From NCBI RefSeq assembly GCF_000364625.1, contig NZ_KB822604.1, positions 1 to 64,000 on the forward strand: DNA of 64,000 nucleotides. The letters run 5' to 3'. Positions 7,799 to 15,332 of the stretch are shown one piece after another. A program made the position numbers and the translations under genes. Source of the DNA: Pseudomonas thermotolerans DSM 14292 (GTDB lineage Bacteria; Pseudomonadota; Gammaproteobacteria; Pseudomonadales; Pseudomonadaceae). Positions within the stretch are counted from its first letter, which is position 1; each line of letters begins with the position of its first letter. The notes beneath the pieces were generated by a model. It worked only from the letters and a program-made list of their open reading frames with translations, was not told the origin of the DNA and did no database searches.

Positions 7799-9156
7799 CA
7801 GCGGGCTCCCAGGGTACTGACTTTGGCGTTCGGTTCGATGGCGGTTTCCGCCTGGCGCTGCGCGGCGTCGCGATAGGCTTGGTACTTGCGCTGCGTGGCG
7901 ATGTGGTCGGCGATGTGCTTGGCGTCGTGCCAGACCCCCCAGATGAACGAGGAGCCGCGGCGCGACAGCCAGGGCAGGCCGAGGAAATAGATGCCCGGCT
8001 CGCTGGAAACACCGCGCTGGTGCTTGGGCTTGCCGTTGGCGTCGAAGGCATTGACCTGCAGCCAGCTGAAGTCCACGGCGTAGCCGGTGGCCCAGATGAT
8101 GGTGGTGACGCCGGCCTCGGCCAGGTTCAGCTCGAGGATCGGGTTGCTCACGCACTCCGGCTCCGGCAGACGCTTGCGGGCTTCCGGCTCTTCCGGCAGG
8201 TCCAGGCCGTTGCGGGCGATGTAGGCGTCGGCCGCATCCAGCAGGGCCAGGTAGTTCTCGTCGCCGCGGGCCAGGTTGTCGGCCAGGTCGGCCTGGAAGG
8301 TCGCCACGCCGTCGGCGAAGCCCTTGGTCAGGCCGACCAGGGTAATGCCCTGGTGGGCCAGCTCGCGGAAGTCGATGGTGCGGCCGCCGTGGGCGCCGCT
8401 CACCGCGATGGTCACGTGCTCGCGGCCGGGACGGGGGATCTCCGCATCCCACTCGCCGAGCACGCCGAGCCACCAACAGAAGTCGCGGCCACGGTAGGAG
8501 CGCGGTGGACGGTCATGGGCACCGACCGACAGATAGACCTGGCGACCGGCGCGGTTCAGTTCGTCGGCGATCTGCACGCCCGAGGAACCGGCTCCGACTA
8601 CCAGCACGGCGCCTTCCGGCAGCTGCTGCGGGTTGCGGTAGTCGGCGGAGTGCAGCTGGGTGAGGCGCTCGTCATGCGGGGCGATAGCCGGGATCACCGG
8701 ACGCTGGAAGGGGCCGGTGGCGGCCACCACGCGGTTGGCCTCGAACACTCCCGCGGAGGTCTCCACGGTGAAGCCCGGACGGCCGCTGTTGCGCACCACC
8801 TTCTTGACCTCCACGCCGGTGCGGATCGGCGCGTTGATCTTGCGGGCATAGGCCTCGAAGTACTCGGCAACCATGTCCTTCGGCGCGAAGGCGTCGGGGT
8901 CGATGTTGAATTCCAGGCCCGGGAAACGGTCGTGCCAGGCCGGGCCGTTAGCGACCAAGGAATCCCAGCGGCCGGTACGCCAGGCCTCGGCGATGCGGCT
9001 CTTCTCCAGGACCAGATGCGGAACGCCCTGGGCGGTCAGGTGCTCGCTCATGGCCACGCCGGCCTGGCCGGCGCCAACGACAAGCGTATCGATATGGGTA
9101 GGTTCAACCGTCCTGTCCGATGGCGTCGGAAAAGCGGTTCGAGTCAGGTCGGTCAT
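7798..9156 (-). CDS. FAD-dependent NAD(P)H monooxygenase (FMO/CzcO-like)
   Basis: 452 residues. Two Rossmann dinucleotide motifs are present: GAGQAG (28-33) for FAD and GAGSSG (188-193) for NAD(P)H. HSADY (169-173) is a degenerate form of the FMO identifying motif, and ATGY is at 356-359. This is the class B flavoprotein monooxygenase layout (FMO, N-hydroxylase or Baeyer-Villiger type); the oxygenated substrate cannot be read from sequence. It is first in an operon with RidA (overlapping ATGA), DUF1028 and M20 deacylase. The start has GAGGAAG upstream. No regulator gene lies next to it. Confidence 0.85.
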   Translation of the reverse strand: MTDLTRTAFPTPSDRTVEPTHIDTLVVGAGQAGVAMSEHLTAQGVPHLVLEKSRIAEAWRTGRWDSLVANGPAWHDRFPGLEFNIDPDAFAPKDMVAEYFEAYARKINAPIRTGVEVKKVVRNSGRPGFTVETSAGVFEANRVVAATGPFQRPVIPAIAPHDERLTQLHSADYRNPQQLPEGAVLVVGAGSSGVQIADELNRAGRQVYLSVGAHDRPPRSYRGRDFCWWLGVLGEWDAEIPRPGREHVTIAVSGAHGGRTIDFRELAHQGITLVGLTKGFADGVATFQADLADNLARGDENYLALLDAADAYIARNGLDLPEEPEARKRLPEPECVSNPILELNLAEAGVTTIIWATGYAVDFSWLQVNAFDANGKPKHQRGVSSEPGIYFLGLPWLSRRGSSFIWGVWHDAKHIADHIATQRKYQAYRDAAQRQAETAIEPNAKVSTLGAR

Positions 9157-9364
9157 CGCTTGCTTCCTCTGAATTCTGACCAGTTGCGGCTTTCGGTGGG
9201 GGGTGTCCGCATTCTGTTCAGAGCGAGGAATTCGCGAAATTATGTTTTTTGTAGTTGCTGGCTAGGCAAAAACTGGAGGGCGGCGCAACGCCTGGCCCGG
9301 CGGCGCCTGGCGAGGGGAAAAGGAGGTGGCGGGCCACCCGCGGCGGCCCGCGATAGGCGGCGGA

Positions 9365-9616
9365 TCAGTGCAGTTCGCGACCGTGATCCAGGTGCTGATC
9401 CACCAGCCACTTGCCGTGGGCGATGGAGGCGCGCTGGGCGTTCTCCAGGTCGGCGAGGAAAGCGCATTGCAGCGGCAGGGGGATGCGCTTGGTGGTACGC
9501 CCCTCGGGCGTGGTGATCAGGCAGCCGCCGGCCCAGGGCGTGGGGATGCCCGGATGCTCGATGACGTCGGCGCGGATCCGGTAGTCGCGGTGGACGCAAT
9601 GCAGATTGATGCTCAT
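9365..9616 (-). CDS. Small conserved-looking protein of unknown function
   Basis: 83 residues from an ATG with GAGGTG about six bases upstream. The sequence is soluble with no signal peptide: MSINLHCVHRDYRI, PWAGGCLITTPEGRTTKRIPL, FLADLENAQRASIAHGKWL. Histidines are clustered at both ends, with LDHGRELH at the C-terminus. The codon use and clean ribosome binding site argue for a real gene. I do not recognise the family. It lies alone between the monooxygenase operon and the M23 peptidase, and an upstream ATG at 9751 is unlikely because the leader reads as non-coding. Confidence 0.6.
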   Translation of the reverse strand: MSINLHCVHRDYRIRADVIEHPGIPTPWAGGCLITTPEGRTTKRIPLPLQCAFLADLENAQRASIAHGKWLVDQHLDHGRELH

Positions 9617-9787
9617 GGTTGCACCTCGCGTTTGGCTGTCCCGCCGGGCGTCCTGGTCCGGCGGGCACGACCCGCTGGGGTCGGCTGGGTGTGTTCCAGG
9701 TGAAGTCGCGTTGCTTCCTCTGCACTGCCCACCATAGAGCAGTCGCGCCACCCCAGCGGGATCACCCGACGAAGTGCGCCCGACCCG

Positions 9788-10684
9788 TCATTCGCCGCCG
9801 ATGGCGAAGTTGGGCAGGCTGTCCACCGGCTGGTTGAACTCGAAGGGGATGGACTCCAGAGCCAGGCCGACGTTGCGCTGGACCACGAAGTGCAGGTGCG
9901 GACCGGTGCTGTTGCCGGTGTTGCCGGAGCGCGCCAGGGGCTGGCCGACCGTCACCCGCTGGCCCTCGCTGACCAGCACCGAGCCGCGCTGCAGGTGCAG
10001 ATAGACGCCCATGGTGCCGTCGTCGTGGAGGATGCGCACGAAGTTGCCGGAAGGGTTAGTGCCGCGCCCGACCTGGTCGTTCTCCACCTTGACCACCACC
10101 CCGCTCCGCGCCGCGACGATCGGCGTGCCCTCGGGCATGGCGATGTCCACGGCGTAGCGGCCCTTGGGGGTGAAGTGGCTGTAGCGGCCGTTGGCCCCCT
10201 GGGTCAGGCGGAACGGCCCGCCGCGCCAGGGCAGCGGGTAGGCGTAGGGCTGCGGCGCCAGACGCGGATCGCCGAGGGCGTAGCGCAGCTTGGGGGTGTA
10301 GCGCAGCGGCTTCGTCGGGTCGCGGGGTGCCAAGGTCGCCAGGCGCATCGAGCTACGCGGCGCCAGCACCCAGCGGATCGGCCGCTCCGGCGCGCCCACC
10401 ACGTTGTCCAGCTGCTCCAGACGCACCTCGACCTCCACCGGGGCGAACAGGTCGTTGCGCACCAGCAGGGTCTCGCCGGCGTCGTGCCTGCGGGTCTCCA
10501 GCTTCACCTCGTTGTCGAGGCGCTCCACCATGCGGTCGCGGAACACGAACACCTGGGCACCGGCCACCGCCTTGTCGGTGTAGGTGACCACGCCGTTGGC
10601 GTCGGTGTACTTGTAGATGGTCACTGCCATGCACGGCACGGCCAGGACGAGGCCGCCCAGCAGCAGGAATATGCGCCCTAGCAT
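9788..10684 (-). CDS. Secreted M23 peptidase with N-terminal DUF4124-like domain
   Basis: 298 residues with a cleavable signal peptide (about 1-20, ending VPCMA). Residues 21-50 (TIYKYTDANGVVTYTDKA) are DUF4124-like. The C-terminal M23/LytM domain keeps its zinc ligands: SHFTPKGRYAVD (H170, D180), and YLHL (H230) with GPHLHF (H263, H265). It is probably a periplasmic peptidoglycan endopeptidase, or a regulator of one. The ATG at 10684 is preferred over upstream starts because it directly precedes the signal peptide. It is transcribed away from the response regulator gene, about 160 bases downstream of that gene's end, and may be an independent unit. Confidence 0.85.
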   Translation of the reverse strand: MLGRIFLLLGGLVLAVPCMAVTIYKYTDANGVVTYTDKAVAGAQVFVFRDRMVERLDNEVKLETRRHDAGETLLVRNDLFAPVEVEVRLEQLDNVVGAPERPIRWVLAPRSSMRLATLAPRDPTKPLRYTPKLRYALGDPRLAPQPYAYPLPWRGGPFRLTQGANGRYSHFTPKGRYAVDIAMPEGTPIVAARSGVVVKVENDQVGRGTNPSGNFVRILHDDGTMGVYLHLQRGSVLVSEGQRVTVGQPLARSGNTGNSTGPHLHFVVQRNVGLALESIPFEFNQPVDSLPNFAIGGE

Positions 10685-10847
10685 GATTCCCCCGAGGAAG
10701 TTCTTGGCTTGAGGCGAGGGCCTGCCCGGCTCGGGCGGCACCTTCGTTATTCGGTCGTGCGGGCAAGCCTAGCAGCGCCGGTCGGCGAGGGGGAGTCGCC
10801 GGTCGTCGGGCTGTGCGCCAGGTCGCGCAATGGCCGCCGGGAGCGGT

Positions 10848-11741
10848 TCAGGCGCCGGGAACGAAGTGCCGCTGAGCGGTGCCGCGGGCGATCAGCCGGG
10901 ACAGGTAATCGAGCTTCTGCGGGTCGCGGTCGACGAAGCGGAAGGTCAGTTGCAGCCATTCGCTGTCCGGCTTCGGCTCGTAGGCGGCCACCGCGTGCAG
11001 GTAGCCGTTCAGTCGCGCCACCTCGCCGGCGCCCTCGCCCTGCTGGAGGTCGAGCACCGCGCTTTCCAGCACCTGGGGCAGCAGTTCGCCGCGCTTCACC
11101 AGCAGTTGGCCTTCCTTGAGACTGAGGCCCTTGACGATGCACGGCAGGTTGCCGCCGGGCAGACGCAGCTGGCCCTGGCTGCGCTTGCCGCTCGCCGGCG
11201 CCCTGGCTGCCGGGGCCGCTGGCGCGGCGGGCGCGGCTGCGGGGCTGGGCGCGGCCGACTTGATCACCTCGGCCTTGCCGCCGGTGAGGGCGTTCAGCGA
11301 GTCGTTGGCCAAACCGCTGCTTTGCGGCCTGGGCGCCTGCTGGAGGAGCGCCTCGAGCCTGCCGGTGCGGCTCATGGCCTTCTTCACCTTGGTGATCAGC
11401 TGTTCGCTGGAGAAGGGCTTGCCGATGTAGTCGGAGACCCCGGCCTGGATGGCCTGCAGCACATTGGCCTTGTCGCCGCGACTGGTGACCATGACGAAGG
11501 GCACGGCCTTCAGGGACTCCTGGGCGCGGCACCAGGTGAGCAACTCGAGACCGCTCATTTCCGGCATTTCCCAGTCGCAGAGGATCAGGTCGAAAGCGTC
11601 GCGCTCCAGCAGCTGCTGCGCCTTGCGGCCGTTCACCGCCTCTTCGATGCGGATGCCCGGGAACTGCTCGCGCAGGGCCTTCTTGACCAGGTCACGGATG
11701 AAGGGCGCATCGTCGACTACCAGAACTGACACTTTGCTCAT
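10848..11741 (-). CDS. Response regulator with receiver domain and non-DNA-binding C-terminus
   Basis: 297 residues. The receiver domain (about 1-125) has the acidic pair D10-D11, phospho-acceptor D56 in LILCDWEMPEMSG, and a KPFSSEQL motif with the conserved lysine. An Ala/Pro-rich linker (about 170-195) leads to a C-terminal domain of about 100 residues with no helix-turn-helix; short beta-rich stretches such as PCIVKGLSLKEGQLLVKRGE recall PilZ-type folds, which I cannot confirm. It corresponds by position to the P. aeruginosa regulator beside phoU (PA5364). It follows phoU on the same strand after about 105 bases. The start has GAGGAG eight bases upstream. The partner kinase is not adjacent. 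Confidence 0.8.
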   Translation of the reverse strand: MSKVSVLVVDDAPFIRDLVKKALREQFPGIRIEEAVNGRKAQQLLERDAFDLILCDWEMPEMSGLELLTWCRAQESLKAVPFVMVTSRGDKANVLQAIQAGVSDYIGKPFSSEQLITKVKKAMSRTGRLEALLQQAPRPQSSGLANDSLNALTGGKAEVIKSAAPSPAAAPAAPAAPAARAPASGKRSQGQLRLPGGNLPCIVKGLSLKEGQLLVKRGELLPQVLESAVLDLQQGEGAGEVARLNGYLHAVAAYEPKPDSEWLQLTFRFVDRDPQKLDYLSRLIARGTAQRHFVPGA

Positions 11742-11846
11742 GAACCACTCCTCGCGAGTGGCGCCAAGCATATCGCCATTTGCTGGCACCCAGCCAGCAT
11801 CCACCGGAATGGCCGGATGACCGGTCGCAGAGCCTGCGCGTGTCGA

Positions 11847-12587
11847 TCAGCCGGACTGCTTGCCGTCCGCCTCGCCATGCGACGCGCCTGCCGCACGGGC
11901 CAGCTTGCGGTGCCGCACGTCGGTGCCACGCACCAGATAGACGACCAGATCGGCGATGTTGCGCACGTGATCGCCGATGCGCTCCAGAGAGCGCAGCGCC
12001 CAGATCACGTTGAGCACCCGGGAGATGGAGCGCGGGTCCTCCATCATGTAGGTGACCAGCTCGCGCAGGGCCGTCTTGTACTCGCGGTCGATGGTCCTGT
12101 CGTACTGGGCCACCGCGAGGGCCAGGTCGGCGTCGAAGCGGGCAAAGGCGTCCAGCGACTCGCGGACCATCTTGCGCACCTGCTGACCGATGTGGCGTAC
12201 CTCCACGTAGCCGCGCGGCGACTCGCCTTCCTCGCTGAGCAGGATGGCACGCTTGGCGATCTTGGTGGCCTCGTCGCCGATCCGTTCGAGGTCGATCACC
12301 GACTTGGAGATGCTGATGATCAGCCGCAGATCGGAGGCGGCCGGCTGGCGGCGGGCGAGGATGCGCAAGCAGGCCTCGTCGATGGTCAGCTCCATCTGGT
12401 TGATCTGGGCGTCGAGCTCGCGGACCTGCTGGGCCAGCCCGGAGTCGGCCTCGATCAGCGCGCTGACCGCGTCGTTGACCTGTTTCTCGACCAGGCCGCC
12501 CATCGCCAGGAGATGGCTGCGCAGCTCCTCCAGCTCGGCGTTGAACTGCTGGGAGATGTGCTGGGTGAGATTGTCTTTGCTGATCAT
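11847..12587 (-). CDS. phoU: Phosphate-specific transport system accessory protein PhoU
   Basis: 246 residues with the duplicated three-helix PhoU domain. Each repeat carries a metal-binding E/D-x3-D type motif: ISKSVIDLERIGDEATKIAKR (about 92-112) and ALRSLERIGDHVRNIADLVVYL (about 197-218). PhoU restrains the PhoR-PhoB response when phosphate is plentiful and modulates Pst activity. It is the last gene of the pst cluster, about 135 bases after pstB, and may be read through from pstC or have a weak promoter of its own. The polar, glycine/lysine-rich C-terminus is a normal Pseudomonas feature. Confidence 0.95.
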   Translation of the reverse strand: MISKDNLTQHISQQFNAELEELRSHLLAMGGLVEKQVNDAVSALIEADSGLAQQVRELDAQINQMELTIDEACLRILARRQPAASDLRLIISISKSVIDLERIGDEATKIAKRAILLSEEGESPRGYVEVRHIGQQVRKMVRESLDAFARFDADLALAVAQYDRTIDREYKTALRELVTYMMEDPRSISRVLNVIWALRSLERIGDHVRNIADLVVYLVRGTDVRHRKLARAAGASHGEADGKQSG

Positions 12588-12722
12588 GTTGAGCCCTTGC
12601 GATTCGAATGTATGCCCGGCCTAGCCCTTGGGAAATCGCCTCGGGCCAGGAGGCGCCACGCAGACGGTACGACTGGTACGGCGCGACGCCGACGGCCCGG
12701 CGCGGTTTCACATGGCCAGGCA

Positions 12723-13556
12723 TCAGCCGTAGCGGCCGGTGATGTAGTCCTCGGTCTGCTTCTTCGCCGGGTTGGTGAACAGGGTGTCGGTGTCGCCGAA
12801 CTCCACCAGCTTGCCCATGTACATGAACGCCGTGTAGTCGGAGACCCGTGCGGCCTGCTGCATGTTGTGGGTGACGATGACGATGGTGTACTTGCTCTTC
12901 AGCTCGTAGATCAGCTCCTCCACCTTGAGGGTGGAGATCGGGTCCAGCGCCGAGCAGGGCTCGTCGAGCAGCAGCACCTCCGGCTGCACGGCCACGGTGC
13001 GGGCGATCACCAGGCGCTGCTGCTGGCCGCCGGAGAGGCCGAGGGCCGATTCGTGCAGGCGGTCCTTGACCTCGTCCCACAGGGCCGCGCTCTTCAGCGC
13101 CCATTCCACCGCCTCGTCGAGCAGGCGCTTCTGGTTGATGCCCTGGATGCGCAGGCCGTAGACCACGTTCTCGTAGATGCTCTTGGGGAACGGGTTGGGC
13201 TTCTGGAACACCATGCCGACGCGGCGGCGCAGCTCGGCGACGTCCTCGCCCTTGGCGTAGATGTTGCGGCCGTCGAGGCGGATCTCGCCGTCTACCCGGC
13301 AGCCGTCCACCAGGTCGTTCATGCGGTTGAAGCAGCGCAGCAGGGTCGACTTGCCGCAGCCGGAGGGGCCGATGAAGGCGGTTACCCGCTGCTTGGGAAT
13401 GTTCATGCGCACGTCGAAGAGCGCCTGCTTGTCGCCGTAGTAGAGGTTCAGACCGGGCACCTCGAGGGCCACACGCTCCTCGGCCAGGCTCAGGCCCTGC
13501 TTGCTGCGGCCGAGGACCGCCATGTCCAAGCCGTGGGTGGTTTGGGGTTGTTGCAT
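12723..13556 (-). CDS. pstB: Phosphate ABC transporter ATP-binding protein PstB
   Basis: 277 residues. Walker A is GPSGCGKST (63-71), the ABC signature is [11 protein letters not shown] and Walker B plus catalytic glutamate is [13 protein letters not shown]; a switch histidine occurs in [16 protein letters not shown]. The PstB-specific runs [10 protein letters not shown] and [19 protein letters not shown] are also present. It powers phosphate import with PstC and PstA. The ATG at 13556 (GGAGAG upstream) gives a short N-terminal extension normal in Pseudomonas. It starts 36 bases after pstA. Confidence 0.97.
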   Translation of the reverse strand: MQQPQTTHGLDMAVLGRSKQGLSLAEERVALEVPGLNLYYGDKQALFDVRMNIPKQRVTAFIGPSGCGKSTLLRCFNRMNDLVDGCRVDGEIRLDGRNIYAKGEDVAELRRRVGMVFQKPNPFPKSIYENVVYGLRIQGINQKRLLDEAVEWALKSAALWDEVKDRLHESALGLSGGQQQRLVIARTVAVQPEVLLLDEPCSALDPISTLKVEELIYELKSKYTIVIVTHNMQQAARVSDYTAFMYMGKLVEFGDTDTLFTNPAKKQTEDYITGRYG

Positions 13557-13592
13557 AGACTCTCTCCGTCGCCGGCGGACCACGGCCCGCCG

Positions 13593-15263
13593 TCAGTGTT
13601 CCAGGGCCTTGTACTTCTCGCGCAGGTGGTTGCGGATGTACACGGCGCTCAGGTTGAGCAGGGCGATCACCACCACCAGCAGCAGCGCGGTGGCGTACAC
13701 CAGCGGCCGCGCGGCCTCGACGTTGGGGCTCTGGAAGCCGACGTCGTAGATGTGGAAGCCCAGGTGCATGATCTTCTGGTCCAGGTGCAGGTAGGGGTAG
13801 TTGGCGTCCAGCGGCAGGCTCGGCGCCAGCTTCACCACGCCGACCAGCATCAGCGGTGCCACCTCCCCGGCGGCTCGCGCCACGGCGAGGATCAGGCCGG
13901 TCATCATTGCCGGGCTGGCCATGGGGATGACCACCCTCCAGAGGGTCTCGATCTTGGTCGCGCCGAGAGCCAGGGAACCTTCGCGCACCGCCCGGGGGAT
14001 CCGCGCCAGGCCCTCCTCGGTGGCGACGATGACCACCGGCAGGGTGAGGATCGCCAGGGTCAGCGAGGCCCACAGCAGCCCCGGGGTGCCGAAGGTCGGC
14101 GCCGGCGCCGCCTCGGGAAAGAAAAGCCGGTCGAGAGAGCCGCCCAGCACGTAGACGAAGAAGCCCAGGCCGAACACCCCGTAGACGATGGAAGGCACCC
14201 CGGCGAGGTTGTTCACCGCGATGCGGATCACCCGGGTCAGCGGCCCCTGCCTGGCGTACTCGCGCAGGTAGACCGCGGCCACCACGCCGAACGGGGTGAC
14301 GATCACCGCCATGATGATCACCATGATCACGGTGCCGAAGATGGCCGGGAAGATGCCGCCCTCGGTGTTCGCCTCGCGCGGCTCGTCGCTGACGAACTCC
14401 CACAGCTTGCCGGCATAGAAGCCCAGCTTGTCGAGGGTCGACATGGCGTTGGGGCGGTAGGCGCGCACCACCTTGCCGAGGCCGATCTCGCGCTCGCGGC
14501 CGTCGCTGGCGCGCAGGGTGATGCTGTCGCGGTCGACTTGGCGGCGCAGCTCGCCGAGCTGCCGCTCCAGCGCCTGGTAGCGGGCGCCCAGCTCAGCGCG
14601 CTCGGCTTCCAGATCGGCCTGGGCGGCGGCATCCAGCCGGCCGTCCAGCTCCAGCTTGCGGGCCTTCAGGCGCAGGCGCTCGAGGCCGTGGTTGATGGCG
14701 CCGATGTCGCGCCGCTGCAGACGTTCGAGCCGCGCCTGCAGCCGGTTGGCCCGTTCGAGCCGCTCCTGCAGCTCGGCCCAGGCCGCGGCGCCGCTGGCCA
14801 CTACCTGACCGTCCTGCTTGACGTTGACCAGGTAGCCGTAGAAGTTGCCCCACTCGCGACGCTCGACCACCAGCACCTCGTCCGGTGTGCGCGGGTTGGC
14901 CAGCCACTCGCCGACCACCCAGGCGAAGTCGCTGCCGAACAGGTCGCGGTTGCCCACCTTGAGCAGCTCGCGGGTCATGAACTCGCCGCCAGCCGCGGCC
15001 ACCGGCAGGCCGGAGGCCAGCAGCCGGGCGCGCGGCACCTCCTCGACCTCGACCACCTCGCCGAGCAGCACCCGGGGTTCCTGGCCGGGGATGCGATAGT
15101 CGCTCTCCAGCACATCGGCTGGCCAGAAGTGGCCGAGGCCGCGCACGGCGATCACCGCCAGCAGGCCGAGGGTCATGATGATGGCGATGGCCACCGCCCC
15201 GCCGCTCATCCACACCCCGGGGGCGCCGCTCTTGATCCAACTCTTCAGGTCGTTTCGTTTCAC
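13593..15263 (-). CDS. pstA: Phosphate ABC transporter permease PstA, long form with coiled-coil insert
   Basis: 556 residues, almost twice E. coli PstA. After TM1 (about 18-41) comes a region of about 250 residues before the permease core: a mixed part (45-155) and then a strongly heptad-like coiled coil (about 160-245, rich in RLERL and LERQLGELRRQ). The core (about 300-556) has the usual helices and the ABC-coupling loop in GSLALGATKIETLWRVVIPMASPAMMTG. The insert should be periplasmic by topology. The start is a GTG with AAGGA about ten bases upstream; an overlapping ATG in another frame stops at once. It lies about 70 bases after pstC. Confidence 0.92.
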   Translation of the reverse strand: MKRNDLKSWIKSGAPGVWMSGGAVAIAIIMTLGLLAVIAVRGLGHFWPADVLESDYRIPGQEPRVLLGEVVEVEEVPRARLLASGLPVAAAGGEFMTRELLKVGNRDLFGSDFAWVVGEWLANPRTPDEVLVVERREWGNFYGYLVNVKQDGQVVASGAAAWAELQERLERANRLQARLERLQRRDIGAINHGLERLRLKARKLELDGRLDAAAQADLEAERAELGARYQALERQLGELRRQVDRDSITLRASDGREREIGLGKVVRAYRPNAMSTLDKLGFYAGKLWEFVSDEPREANTEGGIFPAIFGTVIMVIIMAVIVTPFGVVAAVYLREYARQGPLTRVIRIAVNNLAGVPSIVYGVFGLGFFVYVLGGSLDRLFFPEAAPAPTFGTPGLLWASLTLAILTLPVVIVATEEGLARIPRAVREGSLALGATKIETLWRVVIPMASPAMMTGLILAVARAAGEVAPLMLVGVVKLAPSLPLDANYPYLHLDQKIMHLGFHIYDVGFQSPNVEAARPLVYATALLLVVVIALLNLSAVYIRNHLREKYKALEH

Positions 15264-15332
15264 GCTCTCATTCCTTCACGGGCAGCGCCGGGACCTCCCC
15301 TCCCCCTCCGGGAGAGAGGAGTCGCACTCCCA

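Noticed and set aside
9157..9364. Regulatory site made by two GAATTC words and CTCTGAA/TTCAGAG before the FMO gene
   Set aside because: The inverted pair is short and widely spaced, and no regulator or conserved spacing supports it as an operator.
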